DNA of 64,000 nucleotides from Cunninghamia lanceolata (lineage: Eukaryota; Streptophyta; Pinopsida; Cupressales; Cupressaceae). How positions within the stretch are numbered: the first letter of the stretch is position 1; every line of letters begins with the position of its first letter. This document shows, one piece after another, positions 11,075 to 23,100 of this stretch. The stretch spans positions 7,874,001 through 7,938,000 of the forward strand of contig BSBN01000297.1 in NCBI GenBank assembly GCA_027924645.1. Reading direction: 5' to 3'. Position numbers and translations under genes: made by a program. The notes beneath the pieces were generated by a model. It ran no database searches and was not told the DNA's origin. It saw only the letters and a list, made by a program, of their open reading frames with translations.

Positions 11075-13824
11075 GTATCAATCATCATATGGACCTTATA
11101 CCTAGAGCTAGTTTTCCTAACAAAGCAGCACACCAGATGACACCAACAGAGAATACAGAGCTGAATAGACAGATATAGGAATTGTTGAGGAAAGGATTGA
11201 TCAGAGAAAGTTTAAGCCCATGTGCGGTACCTACAGTGCTAGCACTGAATAAAGATGGAGAATGGAGGATGTGTACAGATTCTAGAGCAATCAACAAGAT
11301 CACAATTAAGTATAGATTTCTATTTCCAAGGATGGATGACATCATGGACTGTTTGAGTGGAGCAAAGTATTTCACAAGGATAGACATGAAGACTAGATAC
11401 CATCATATCAAGATCAAAGAAGGAGATGAGTGGAAGACTACATTCAAGATAAATGAAGGATTGTATGAATGGTTGGTGATGCCTTTTGGACTGACTAATG
11501 TACCAATTACTTTCATGAGGTTTTGAAGAAAATTTTGGGTAAGTTTGTTATTGTATACTTGGATGATATTCTGATTTTTAGTAAAACAAAAGAATAACAT
11601 TTGTGGCATATTAGACAAGTATTGCAGAGGTTGAGGGAAGAGAAATTGTTGATAAACATTAAGAAATGTAGTTTCATGAAGGAAGAACTGGTATATTTGG
11701 GATTTGTGATTTCTGCAAAGGGATTGAAGATAGAACCTGAGAAGGTTAGAGCAATTGTTGAGTGGCCAACACCTATGAACATTGGGGAGGTAAGATCATT
11801 TCATGGATTAGCAAGTTTCTACAGGAAGTTCATCAGGAATTTCAGTTCAGTATGCACACCTATGACAGAGACAATGAGAGGTGACATAAAGGATTTTAAG
11901 TGGACATCATAAGCTAATAAGAGTTTTGAGTTATTGAAGTAGAAGGTGACATAGCAGCCAATATTAGCATTACCGGATTTTAACAAAGTAATCCAAGCAG
12001 ATTGTGATGCCAGTGGAAGTGCAATAGGAGCAGTGTTAAGTCAATAAGGGAGACCAATAGTACATTTCAGTGAAAAGTTGAATGATGCAAGGAGAAGATA
12101 TTCAGTTTATGATCATGAGTTCTACACCATAATTCAAGCTTTGAAGAAGTGGAGATATTACTTGTTGCCAAAGGAATTTGTGTTGTACACTGATCATCAA
12201 CCTTTGCAGTATTTGAATAGTCAAGGGAAATTGAATCAAAGACATATGAGATAGGTAGAGTTCATGTAGAGTTACACATTTGTATTGAAGCATATGAGTG
12301 GGAAGTCAAACAAAGTTGCAGATGCATTGAGCAGAAGAATGAATTTGTTGATAGAGATGAGAGTAGAAGTATTAGTTTTTGAGGAATTAAAGCACATGTA
12401 TAAGGAGGATCTTGATTTTGTAGAAGCATGGAAAGCATGTAAGGAACCTGTTGTGATAGATAGAAGTAAGTGGTTAGATTATTTTATTCAAGAGGATATG
12501 TTGTTCAAAGCAAATCAGTTGTGTATACTTAGGAGTTCAATGAGAGATAATTTGATCAAGGAGAAACATAATGGTGGATTGGCAGGACATTTTGGAATTG
12601 TTAAGGTAGTAGCTTTGGTAAGTGACCATTACGTTTGGCCTCAAATATATAAGGATGTTAGGAAGTTTGTTCAGAGTTGTAGAGTTTGTCAAGTTGCAAA
12701 AGGGAGTAGTTAGAATACTGGATTGTACAAATCTTTGACAGTACCGGAGAGACCTTGAGAAGATATAAGCATGGATTTCATATTAGGTTTTCCAAGAACA
12801 TATAGAGGACATGATTCTATATTTGTAGTAGTGGACATATTTTCAAAGATGTCACATTTCATTCCTTGTAAGAAGACAAATGATGCAGTGCATGTTGCTG
12901 ACCTATTTTTCAAGGAGATTGTGAGATTGCATGGATTACCTAAGAGTATAGTCTCAGATAGGGATATAAGATTCATTGGATACTTTTGGAAGACATTGTG
13001 GAAGAAGATGAAGATAGGTCCCTAAAGTTGAGTTCAACATTTCACCCACAGCCAGATGGACAAATAGAAGTGGTAAATTGAAGTTTGGGTAACTTGTTGA
13101 GATGTTTAGGAGGAGACAAAGTAGGTAATTGGGATCTAATTCTACCACAAGCAGAGTTTGCATACAATAATTCAGTAAATAGGAGTACATGGAAGACACC
13201 ATTTGAGATTGTGACAGGAGTAAACCCAGAGGAGTAGTAGAGCTGAGAGATATTAGTATGGTGAATAAGAGAAGTGCAGAGGCAAAAGAATTTGAAGGAT
13301 ACATGGAGACAATACATAATCAAGTCAAGAAGCATTTGGAGGAAATGAATAGTAAGTACAAGGAGCAAGCCGATGGGAAGAGGAGACATAATGAATTTTT
13401 AGTAGGAGATGAAGTAATGGTATATCTAAGAAAGGAGAGATTTCCAGTGGGGACATACAACAAGCTAAAGATGAAGAAGCTTGGACCTTGTAAGATACTT
13501 AAGAAGTTTGATTTAGGAAATGCATATAAAGTAGAGCTACTAGAGACTTTGGGTATTTCACCTGTATTCAACATTACAGACCTATATCAGTATCATGAAG
13601 GGGAATCAAGTGACAAAATTGAAGAAGGTTTGGAGTATCAGTTACCACAGTAACAACTAGATCAAATAGAGGACATCTGGGATAGTAGAATGGGACATAG
13701 TACCAGAGGCAAGCAATACAAGGAGTACCTAGTCAAGCAGAAAGGAAGACTGGAAGAAGATTCATCATGGATTTCTCAGGCTGAGGTAGATCACCTTGGT
13801 TTTCCTCTAGCCCCAACAAAGTGA
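11075..13824 (+). pseudogene. Element B pol: RT, RNase H, integrase, chromodomain (decayed)
   Basis: The frame enters at a block equivalent to HQMDLIPG of element A. RT follows ([14 protein letters not shown] at 11182, [12 protein letters not shown] block near 11470, intact YLDD near 11555), then a connection/RNase H region to about 12290, an HHCC-type zinc finger ending CRVCQVAKG near 12700, an integrase core (MDFILGFPR at 12771, IVSDRD near 12955), and a chromodomain near 13690-13810 (YLVKQKGRLEEDSSW). It ends at TGA 13822-13824. Interruptions include stops near 11523, 11910, 12255, 12713 and 13025 and at least one frameshift. Loss of the front half by insertion of C is inferred. Confidence 0.9.
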
Positions 13825-14655
13825 GGGATTCACTTTTTCAACAACTCTAGGTGTCTAATGCAAAGCATCCCAAGTTGTAGAGAAATCTTGCATCAACCAA
13901 AAATATTTGCATTCTTTTGTTTTCTTTTATTTTCAGTTTAGTTCAATCATTTACAGTTTCATCACTTTGTACCGTATTTTACCACATCTTCATATCAGAT
14001 CTCGTAGAGGACTTATCATCTACATAGTGTCATCTACATCATATTTAGATTTCAAGTGATTCAAATTTGTTTCTTGAAAGTTATTGCTATCAGAAGATCA
14101 TCAGTTTTCACATAATAGATCATCCAAACAGTCAGTTGATGAAGAAGGTTTGTGGAGCACTTCTGCAACTTGCGAAGCCTAGTGAAACATCATACACGAC
14201 ACATAAGGATCAGATAGACCTTCCTTGAGGTTCGCACCAAGTTTCATTCATTTGTGGAGAAATACCATATGTTGTAGGATGACCTACTTGTTTCTACATG
14301 CTACACCTTTCATTGGAGATTGTAACCTCTTGTGGTGAGCTTGGAGACAATATATATAGATCTCTTAGATGAATTAGGAATTTAGTTAGGAGATTTTATA
14401 AGATAGATAGTGAAATTCTTTTCAGAAGGCACTTTTCAATGCCATATCTTTCATATCTGTTGTAACTGAGAAAGCATGCTTGTGAACCCTCTGATTGTAG
14501 CCTGCATGTTGCTGGCATATGAGCATTGTAATTCTTTGATACACTGATTATGAATTTTCCATTGCATTCTATAATTGTGTTGTTTCTATTGTGTTTACTC
14601 TAGCTGCATGGTTTGGACAGTTCATTCTTTGAACCCTCCTACCATGACTACACCA
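13825..14655 (+). repeat. Element B 3' LTR (LTR 13856-14655) with preceding purine tract
   Basis: The sequence GGTGTC precedes TAATGCAAAGCATCC at 13856, the same junction as element A (GGTGTC then TGATGCAAGAGCATCC), which fixes the LTR start. TATA-like AATATATATAGAT lies near 14348. The end CTACCATGACTACACCA at about 14655 resembles the end of LTR C. It abuts the element F protease frame, so B appears inserted in F. Confidence 0.75.
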
Positions 14656-16642
14656 ACTATGCATGAAAAAGCTAGGTAGGAAATGCAAGGTCCCCCAAAC
14701 TATCCAAGTAACTGGACAACTTGCTGGCATTATGCTAGGTCATGTGGTGATCCCAAAATACACAAACCTTGGCAGCCCTATTGTAGATGTATATATTAAT
14801 GGTACCCTCATTAAGAATACCTTGATTAATCTAGGGACAATCATTAATGTGATGACTGAAGAAATAATGACTAATCTACAACTGATGGATTTAAGGCCAA
14901 TACCTATTGTCTTGCAGTTGGCAGATAGATCAATAGTTAAACTTGAAGGTGTAATAGAGGATTTGATCATCACACTTGATTCTTGGGAGTACCCTGTTGA
15001 TTTCATGCTCTTGCAGCAAAAGGTTACATTGGGAGGGTACTCGCTTATCCTTGGGTGGCCATGGTTAGCGGTTGTTGATGCCTTCATTGGTTGCAAGTCA
15101 GCCAACATGATCATATCTAATGGAAATGTCACAAAAAACTTAGTCTTATACCCGCCGACCCAACCTTTCTTTGATATGGACCAATTTGTATGGCTAGACC
15201 TAGAAGACAACGACCAATAATCCATTCAAATGCTTATGACAATAGAGAGGATCTTGTTACTGGCCAATGAAGGTGAGGACAATTTAATTACAAATATACT
15301 CCATAACAATTACGGGGTAGACCCATTGATGGATAAATGGTTTTGTGTATCCTACCCTTTACATAATATATTTCCAGAAGGGCACTTGTCTAACTATGAT
15401 TCCAATATTAGCACATTTCACCACTTATTACCCCATAACTGTTACCTCACCATGTTCTATTCCAACATATCCACCATGCAATCTTTAACAAAATAGGTGG
15501 AAATTACCCTAGGTCGAATGTTGAACATCAATAACTAATTAACCCTGCAATAACATAACAAATTGATTTCTATGATGCAGGCTCACCAAACCGTGTTTTC
15601 ATGGGATTACCATGATATGAAAGGATTAGACCCCCTCTGTACACATCATATTTATATCAAGGATGTTTGTAAACCTATTAGACAGCTACAATAGAGGATG
15701 GACCTAGTAGTCCAAACCATTGTGAAGGAGGAACTTAGAAAATTATTGGATGTTGGCTTTATCTACCCCATATTGGATAGCCAATGGGTTTCTCCTTTGG
15801 TAATAGTGCCAAAGAAAGGTGGAAAATGGCATGTCTATATAGACTATAGAGAACTTAACTCTGCCACACACAAAGACTATTCTTCCTTACCTTTTATTGA
15901 TTAGGTTCTAGATTCCCTAGTAGGAAAGAAATACTTTTCCTTCTTGGACAACTTCAATGGATATAACCATATAAGAATTGTGCCTGAGGATCAGGATAAA
16001 ACACCATTTACATGTCCCTAAAGAATGTATGCTTATGTTATCCTCCTGTTTGGACAATGCAATGCCTCTACTACTTTTGAGAGGGTAGTTCTTAGCATTT
16101 CCTTTGATCTTACTCATGACTGTTTGGAAGTCCACATGGACAAATTTACAACTCATGGTAACAGCTACACTAAAGCCTTAACCAATCTAGAAAAAGTCTA
16201 GCAACACTATCAAGATCATAACCTTTCCTTCAGTAATGAAAAATATTATATGATGATGGAAGAGGGAATATATTTTGGGCATGATGTCTCACAGGCAGGT
16301 ATTCAAGTAAACCTGACCAAGATACAAGTCATCTCTAGTCTACCCATACCCCAGAAACAAAAAGATGTCAAAAGCTTCCTTGGCCATGCAGACTATTACC
16401 ATAGATTTATAAAGGACTTCAGGAAAACAACTGTACCTTTATTTACTCTACTTACAAAAGATACTAAATTTAATTGGACACTTGCATATCAAGATGCTTT
16501 TCAATCATTGAAAGACACCTTGACCACTACACCTATGCTAAGAGGACCAAATTGGACACTACCTTTCCACATCCACATTGATGCCTCTGATTATACTGTA
16601 GGGGATATTTTAGGACAAAAGGATAGTTCTCTGGAATATGCC
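14656..16642 (+). pseudogene. Element F pol part 1: protease and RT, start of RNase H (decayed)
   Basis: The protease-like block lies at 14663-15218: TLINLGTIINVMTEEI, where the catalytic motif of relatives reads LID-LG, so the active Asp is replaced by Asn; then GWPWL near 15055. RT begins near 15698 (MDLVVQTIVKEELRKLL, VSPLVIVPKKGGKW). Its catalytic box reads VHMDKF near 16133, where Y-M-D-D-F is expected, so two conserved positions are lost. RT/RNase H connection follows at 16250-16642 (SFLGHADYYHRFI, HIHIDASDYTVGDILGQ). The frame is cut by element G after the codons for LEYA. Several stops are present (for example 15902, 16020, 16200). Confidence 0.87.
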
Positions 16643-17969
16643 TATTTTATAAGAAAAGAGGGACGATGGGGTAAATAGATGTGTGGGTTAAATCCTCCTT
16701 TCACTACAAATGTTCAAGGACATTTCAACCGAGTTGAATCACACCTTTTGCAATAGGATTCACCTACAGGTTGGGTGTCACTTGTAACATTGTGGAAACT
16801 TAGAAATTAATTAATTTAATGCTCAAATATGCTTAAAACCCTAATTATACAAAATCATAAGCAAACAGATAAATTATGAAAAATGCTCACAGGCCAAGGT
16901 AGTAGATAGAGATTAGTTACTACCATTTTTTGAAGTTAGTGATGTAGAATACTCGGGGACACTGGCACTCACACCCAAGTCCAATGTAGCCTTTTTTTAG
17001 GGATTCAGGACTCCTCAAGACATTGATGATCACTGTAGGTCTGTTTCTGTCATGGAAGATGCGAAGGACACTGGCACTCATGCTCAGGTCCAAGGTAGGC
17101 TATTTTTTAGGGTGTCAGGACTTCTTCAGATGCTGATTGTCACTACCACAAAGATTTCTATGTTTGCAACCTTGGAGGATACTAGCACTAGCGCTTGAGT
17201 CCAAGCAGTTTCTTTCTGCCGGATCTAGAATCCTTATCTTTTGCAACCCTCCTCTGTAACTCCACTTCGCGAGATCCAATACCTATAATTTGCAATCATA
17301 AGGAGTGTGGTTGTGGTGTTTAGGAGCTTGCCTCAATCAAGCCCCAGAAGGACAGTCAAGTCTTTTGAACACCGTTGTTAGATAGAGAGTGTGTATCCCT
17401 ACGGGATAGAGGCATAAACAAATTGATAAATGATTCAAACACAAATAGATATCACCTCAGATGTGTAGCTCGCATGTAGATGAAAATCCTTCAACACATG
17501 AGAAGATGAAGCTAAATCTACAATCACAAACACAATAACAATATTCTGCTCTACAACAATGAATATCTTGAATGCTCTAAAATCATAAGTTCACAAAAAG
17601 TTTATAATCATCTTCTAGTTTACAAATTAAACCCTAAACATGCTTATATATGCAACTAAACACATTCCTGCTTTAAATTTCATAATTCAAACTTAAGGTG
17701 TTGGCCACGGAACCTCTTAACAGTCACATAACGGACATTTAAATTTGGGACTTGCCTGAAATAGGGCAGGACAAGGGCGTGAGTGCCTGTGTCCTCAGGT
17801 CCTATTTTAGGGTAGGGTTAAGTACAACAATGTCCCTCAAGCCCCATGTGACATGGGTTTTAGGCCATTTTCTTCCAGGAGTCAAAATGAACATGCAAGA
17901 TACAATATAAGGGACCCAGGAGCTAAACTTAGGAGGTAAAAGTCCTAGGGGACATTTTATGACATAACA
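16643..17969 (-). repeat. Element G 3' LTR
   Basis: The minus strand starts TGTTATGTCATAAAATG (17969) and ends CTTATAAAATA (16643). It aligns throughout with 21775-23100. The terminal CA expected at the end is absent in both copies. Confidence 0.9.
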
Positions 17970-17985
17970 TTTAGCCCCCACTTTA
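17970..17985 (-). promoter_or_regulatory. Element G polypurine tract
   Basis: The minus strand reads AAAGTGGGGGCTAAA directly before TGTTATG of the 3' LTR, a typical plus-strand priming site of Ty3/gypsy elements. It fixes the element's orientation. Confidence 0.85.
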
Positions 17986-18353
17986 ATGTATGTATGAATG
18001 CAAGACCCATACATGCATTAAAGTATGGTCAAAACAGAACAAACACACCAGACACTTAAAGCTAATGCATACACAAAGATTAGGGAAATATTTCTAGCCC
18101 CTAGTCGCAAGTAGACATTAGAGGAAATACATTACAGACACACTAAACACAGTGAAGATAGTAACATGCATATAAAACACGGAGAAGACAGTTACAGTCA
18201 TGCAAGACATAGAGAAGACAATATTGAAGATGCACAAAACACGATGAATACAATGAATACAATGATTATTTCTTTTTCATTTTCATATATATATAAATGA
18301 ATGCAGATGTAGATGCATGGAAAGTAAAAATGCAACACACCACCCAAAATGTA

Positions 18354-18616
18354 GGAGGGACATTTTTCCATGCTCTTTGGACTATATATGGGGCAATAGA
18401 CACGCAATACAAATCTTAGAGTGTGGGAGGGGCATTTTGCCACACTCTTTGGACTACACCTGAGAACAAACACGCCATACAAATCCCAAAGCACAGGAGG
18501 GGCATTTCGCCATACTCTTTGGACTATACTTGGGAACAAACATGCCATACAAATCCCAAAGAATAGGAGGGTCATTTCTCCACACTCTTTGGACTATACT
18601 TGGGAACAAACACATG
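18354..18616. repeat. Tandem repeat in element G 3' region, about 70-bp unit, 3.7 copies
   Basis: Units start at 18354, 18426, 18496 and 18566 with GGAGGG(G/A/T)CATTT, each followed by CTCTTTGGACTA and AACAAACA..CCATACAAATCCCAAAG. Units 2 and 3 are exactly 70 bp. The first copy is the most diverged and the fourth is truncated. Confidence 0.92.
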
Positions 18617-18719
18617 GAAGACACATGAAAAACACAGGCGCCGTATAGTACGCTAAAGACATACTATATGTCTAAAACACGACAAACAAGGTGATGGAAG
18701 GAACTTATTAATAAGCCCC

Positions 18720-19020
18720 CACCATCTTAGGCACATTACATGCACACCTGATGGTTGGGCTTATGCCACAACAACCACTAAAGACATGCTTAAGGGAGGA
18801 TACACCAACCCCGCCTACTCGGAGGACTTTTAGAATAAAAAGGATGTGGACTAGCTCAAGAGATACACCATCCCTGCCTCCATAGAGGGCTTTCAAAAAT
18901 GCAACTCCACCTGCATCATAGAGATGGCTTATAGTGAAAAGGAAGCATGTGCCAAAAGCATACAACCCCACCCGCATAACGGAGACACCTTACAGTGAAA
19001 AGGATGTATACGCCATAGAT
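18720..19020. repeat. Degenerate tandem repeat in element G 3' region, about 65-80-bp unit
   Basis: Four loose copies share AC(A/C)CC..CC(T/C)GC, then a GGAG/GAGA box, then AGTGAAAAGGATGTA or AATAAAAAGGATGTG. Copy spacing is uneven. It lies next to the 70-bp array, in the same 3' untranslated position. Confidence 0.65.
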
Positions 19021-19935
19021 CAATGTATGCAAACACGCTTTATTAGTACCAAAATCATTAGACAACTTACCTTATATATGCCCCCACCTTAAGGTGGTTG
19101 ATATCGTGTACCAATATCAAGCATGTTAAGGTAGAGAGAAACACACAAGGGAACAAGAGCTATCGCAAAGTCCATGCCCCTAGAAGTGACATGCACTTTA
19201 GGATCGCCGTATGTTCCCACAAACACATAATTTTCTGCAAGAAGGGAGGTTAGAAATCTTTCTCTAAGATAATAAACACATCACATGATCAAATAAATGC
19301 ATAAATATAATCACATCAAGAGCCAATGTTATACTACGGATTCAAAAACTGAGTATAATTATGGGGCTATACTATAGAGATCTCAAAACTGAGTATAATC
19401 AAGGTGAGACCCAAGATAAACAAAGTGCACGAAGCAACTATATTGTTATGGTTTGTTAGCAAATGTAAGACATCATCAAAATATCACACAGAGTGATTCT
19501 ACTAGCCAAGCGTCAAATAATATATATCAATCCCATCGTCATGTATGGGCTAGGTCCATTTTTGCTTACTCGCTGAAGGGACACGTGGTCCGTATCACTA
19601 TTATTTATTTTTCGTCATCCACCAGCTAGATAGAACCACTAGAAGAAGGTAAGCAATAAATCAAGAGAGGAGAACAAGTGCATTAGGGTCGTCACGTAGG
19701 AAGGTGCCCCCAAGTCACCAACCACAACGCTATACCCCTAGGACACAACACACAACAATAAAACTAGAGGAGAAGCAAGATAGAAGAATGATGATACAAA
19801 TAGAAGAAGGGTCACAACAGAGGCAGTCTCCCGGTACCATTGACCTTACAAGAGTATCAAGAGTCATCTAAGGAGGCCTAAACAACACATAACTCATCAC
19901 GAGGGAAACACAATACAGAGGTAAAGGGTTAGAAA
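19021..19935. other. Element G interior without a supported gene
   Basis: No conserved pol frame is seen on either strand. Tat-type RT and integrase would be expected here on the minus strand, so this is best read as the deletion scar plus 3' untranslated sequence of a non-autonomous element. Confidence 0.6.
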
Positions 19936-19948
19936 TACTTACCTGCAG
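19936..19948 (-). promoter_or_regulatory. Possible intron 5' splice site just after the element G protease frame
   Basis: The minus strand reads CTGCAG then GTAAGTATTTCT, with the GT at 19942-19941. This is a near-ideal donor 18 bp past the TAG that ends the protease frame (19960). Ogre/Tat elements are known to splice between protease and RT. No acceptor is identified, so function is inference. Confidence 0.45.
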
Positions 19949-19959
19949 AGACAACTGAA

Positions 19960-20964
19960 CTAGCGGTCATCATCAAGTAAATCATCATCTTCCCAATCCT
20001 GAATGTTAGAGAAAAGAGGTACATAAGGTACCATAGCCCAAAATTTGTTCTTGTCTTCAAGTTGTTCATTTTTAAGCTCTTCTTGGTTTGATTCAATGTT
20101 AGGTGGAATGTTTTCTTGTTGAGGTGCATTTTGTTGGGCAAAAGCTTATCTTTTCCTCCTTTCTCTTGCTTGTCTATTTCTTCTTGTCCTATTGCTTATA
20201 TCTTCAAAAGTATTGTCATGTTGTTCTATTGGTCTTTTTGTGTTAGAAGAGGAAGCTTGTTCAAATCTCATTTGTCTTGATGAAGTGTTTTGTTCTCGAT
20301 GAATACCTCCCGATCCTTATAAGGATGATGGAGGAGGAACCTTAGCACAGGGTCATTTTCCTTTTGCTCTAGGAAGTTCTTCTAATGTGGGTTGTTTGTC
20401 TCTTATTGTTTGTATAGGAGGCCCGACCACTCTAGATATAATTTTTTCTTTGTATCATCTATATTGTAGGAAAGAGTGATCTCTTCGTAGCTCAGGGTCT
20501 TTATCAGGTTGCAGCCAAACGTAATCAAGAGTAAAGTTGTTGTCCCTTACCAAAGGTTGATATGTATTACGTCGAATAGTATGCACTTGTCCATGTAAAG
20601 GGAATTTTATGCAATTGTGAATAGTTGAGGGGACAACGTTCATAGCTTTTAACCATGGGTATCCTAGTTTTACATGGAAGAGGTCGGATAAAGGGACAAC
20701 CTCAAATACTTGATCCACGGCTTTATCAGAAACCATAACCAATAAAGTTATCTTCCCAAAGGTAGGCATGAAAGCTCCAGTATGTGTCTTAAACCTTAAA
20801 TCCGAAGGTTCATAAGAATCTTGTGTCAAATTATGTGCAAGAAGGAAGTCTTCCGTTACCCCATTAGTCATGTAATTAGGATCTATAAGTGTACCATGCA
20901 CCAGAATCTCCATTATTTTCACGGTGATGTAAAGAGGTGTTTCCTTGTCTACAAATGTTGTCAT
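19960..20964 (-). pseudogene. Element G protease-type protein with acidic/basic C-terminal linker
   Basis: The frame opens at ATG 20964 (MTTFVDKETPLYITVKI). Residues about 25-115 look like a retropepsin of the Tat lineage: GTLIDPNYMTN at the catalytic position (relatives have D-x-G, here D-P-N), then HVKLGYPWLKAMNVVPSTIH, the usual GxPW and VPST block. After residue 170 the same frame continues through four in-frame stops, each one C-to-T change from CGA or CAA, into an Arg-rich segment and ends NIQDWEDDDLLDDDR at TAG 19962-19960. Full length would be about 334 codons. It is the only coding remnant of G. Protein cleavage activity is unlikely given the active-site change. Confidence 0.78.
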
Positions 20965-21774
20965 GAGGTGTAAATGTAAAAAAATGTAATTTCAGGTTCA
21001 GGGCATCTTCTTTTCAAATAAGGCCTAGGAGGAAGCCTAGCATTATTGTTGTGATTATAAGCCAAGTGTATATGTCTTCAAATGAATGCAAGATCAGATT
21101 TTAAGAGATTTTCAATATTTATGCAAGGAACAAGTGCAAAACTATGTATGCTTCACTTTTTTCAATGCAAATCACTGAAATAAGAAGTGTTGTGAATAAA
21201 TTTATGAGGGGTAGAAAATAACAAGCTTAATATCAATCCAATAATGCAGCAATATCCTTCACAACACACCTATAATGCAAATCTAAATAGATAAAAAGGC
21301 AAAATCTAGTGAAAATGCAAGGTTTTCAAACCCTAGACATGAATTTTTTACAAAAAGGACACTAGTATGAAACAATACAATTATAAATCAGTCCTAAATG
21401 AGTGTTTAAAAGAGTAGTAAAATCTGAAACAAGATTTTAACTACAAACCCTAGCTAATGCAAAAACTAGGTTTTTATAAAAAATGCACAATTCAAGCAAA
21501 ATTTAACAATTTAAGCATGAAAATGCAATGTAAATGATTGTAAAATACTATACTTCTGTAATTTATATCAGATCTAATGAAAATATCAAAAATAAAATGA
21601 ATTTTAATTAAATTATGTCAAAGTGCAAGCCTAAAATGCCAATTTTTTCAAAATTTTCAATTTTTTTTCTAATTTTTCAAATGCAATAAGATGAAAATTA
21701 AATGAATGAATGTAAATTTGAAGTACAACACTCAACAAGGTGCAAAATTCAATAAAAACATGGGTTCACCAAAA
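20965..21774 (-). other. Element G leader with primer binding site, no gene seen
   Basis: 810 bp of A-rich sequence between the 5' LTR and the protease ATG. At 21774-21759 the minus strand reads TTT then TGGTGAACCCATG, the primer-site position. Element H has the same TTT-TGG spacing. The tRNA is not identified. A normal element of this lineage would have gag here; none is visible. Confidence 0.65.
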
Positions 21775-23100
21775 TTTTTTATAAGAAAAGAGGGACGATG
21801 GGGTAAATAGATGTGTGGGTTAAATCCTCCTTTCACTACAAACATTCAAGGACATTTCAACCGAGTTGAATCAAACCTTTTGCAAGAGGATTCACTATAG
21901 GTTGGGTGTCACTTGTAATGCTATGGAAACTTAGAAATTAGTTAATTTAATGCTCAAATATACTTGAAACCCTAATTATACAAAATTGTAAGCAAACAGA
22001 TAAATTATGACAAGTGCTCACAGGCGAAGTTAGTAGACAGAGATTAGTTACTGACCATTTTTTGAAGTTTGTGATGCAGAATACTCGGGGACACTAGAAC
22101 TCACACCCAAGTCCAATGTAGCCTTTTTTTAGGGAATTTAGGACTCCTCGATGATCACTGTTAGTCCATTTTTGTCACGAAAGATGTAGAGGACACTGGC
22201 ACTCATGCCCAGGTCCAAGGCAAATTATTTTTTAGGATGTCAGGACTTCTTCAGATGTTGATTGTCACTACCACAAAGATTTCTATGTTTGCAACCTTAG
22301 AGGACACTAGCATTAGCACTCGAGTCCAAGTAGTTTCTTTCCACTGGATCTAGAATCCTTATCTTCTGCAAGCCTCCTCTACAACTCCACTTTGCGAGAT
22401 CGATACCTGTAATCTGTAATCACAAGGAGTGTGGTTGGGGGTTGTGGTGTTTAGGATCTTGTCTCAGTCAAGCCTCAGAAGGATATTCAAGTCTTTCGAA
22501 CACTGTGTCAGATAGAGAGTGCGTATCCCTATGGGATAGAGGCAAAAACAAATTGATAAATGATTTAAACACAAATATATATCACCTCATAAGTGTAGCT
22601 CACATGTAGATGAAAATACTTCAACACATGAGAAGATGAAGCTAAATCTGCAATCACAAACACAACAACAATATTTTTCTCTACAACAATGAATATCTTT
22701 AATGCTCTAAAATCATAAGTTCGCCAAAAGTTCATAATCATCTTCTAGTTTACAAATGAAACACTAAACATGCTTATATATACAACTAAACACATTGCCA
22801 CTTTAAATTTCATAATTCAAACTTAAGGTGTTGGCCACAGAAACTCTTAACGGTCACATAACGGACATTTAAATTTGGGACCTACCTGAAATAGAGCAGG
22901 ACAAGGGCGTGAGTGTCCATGTCCTCAGGTCCTATTTCAAGGCAAGGTTAAGTACAACAATGTCCCTTAAGCTCCATGTGACATGGGTTTCAGACCATTT
23001 TCTTTTGCGAGTCAAAATGAACATGCAAGATGCAAAACAAGGGACCCAAGAGCTAAACTTAGGAGGTAAAAGTCCTAGGAGGACATTTTATGACATAACA
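21775..23100 (-). repeat. Element G 5' LTR
   Basis: 1326 bp, partner of 16643-17969. It starts TGTTATGTCATAAAATG at 23100, next to the TSD atgcc. Confidence 0.9.

Larger units (their letters stand above)
11075..14655 (+). mobile_element. Element B: chromovirus, 3' half visible (5' half displaced by element C)
   Basis: The pol frame begins abruptly within the protease-RT linker at the edge of LTR C and continues to a chromodomain and a 3' LTR. Its 5' part (LTR, gag, protease) should lie beyond the left edge, on the far side of element C. The protein is closely similar to element A, but the LTR is diverged, so it is a sister family. Confidence 0.82.
16643..23100 (-). mobile_element. Element G: non-autonomous Tat-like LTR element with only a protease-type frame, TSD atgcc
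   Basis: LTRs of 1327 and 1326 bp (16643-17969, 21775-23100) flank a 3.8-kb interior. The perfect TSD atgcc lies at 16638-16642 and 23101-23105, and the host RNase H frame rejoins across it. Minus orientation is set by a polypurine tract AAGTGGGGGC next to 17969 and a primer site after 21775. The interior holds one protease-like frame and a tandem-repeat-rich 3' region. No gag, RT or integrase was seen. Tat/Ogre-type elements are known to carry tandem repeats upstream of the 3' LTR, which matches. Confidence 0.9.

Noticed and set aside
18354..18616. Possible CRISPR-like array
   Set aside because: The repeats are contiguous with no unique spacers, and the context is a plant retrotransposon 3' region.
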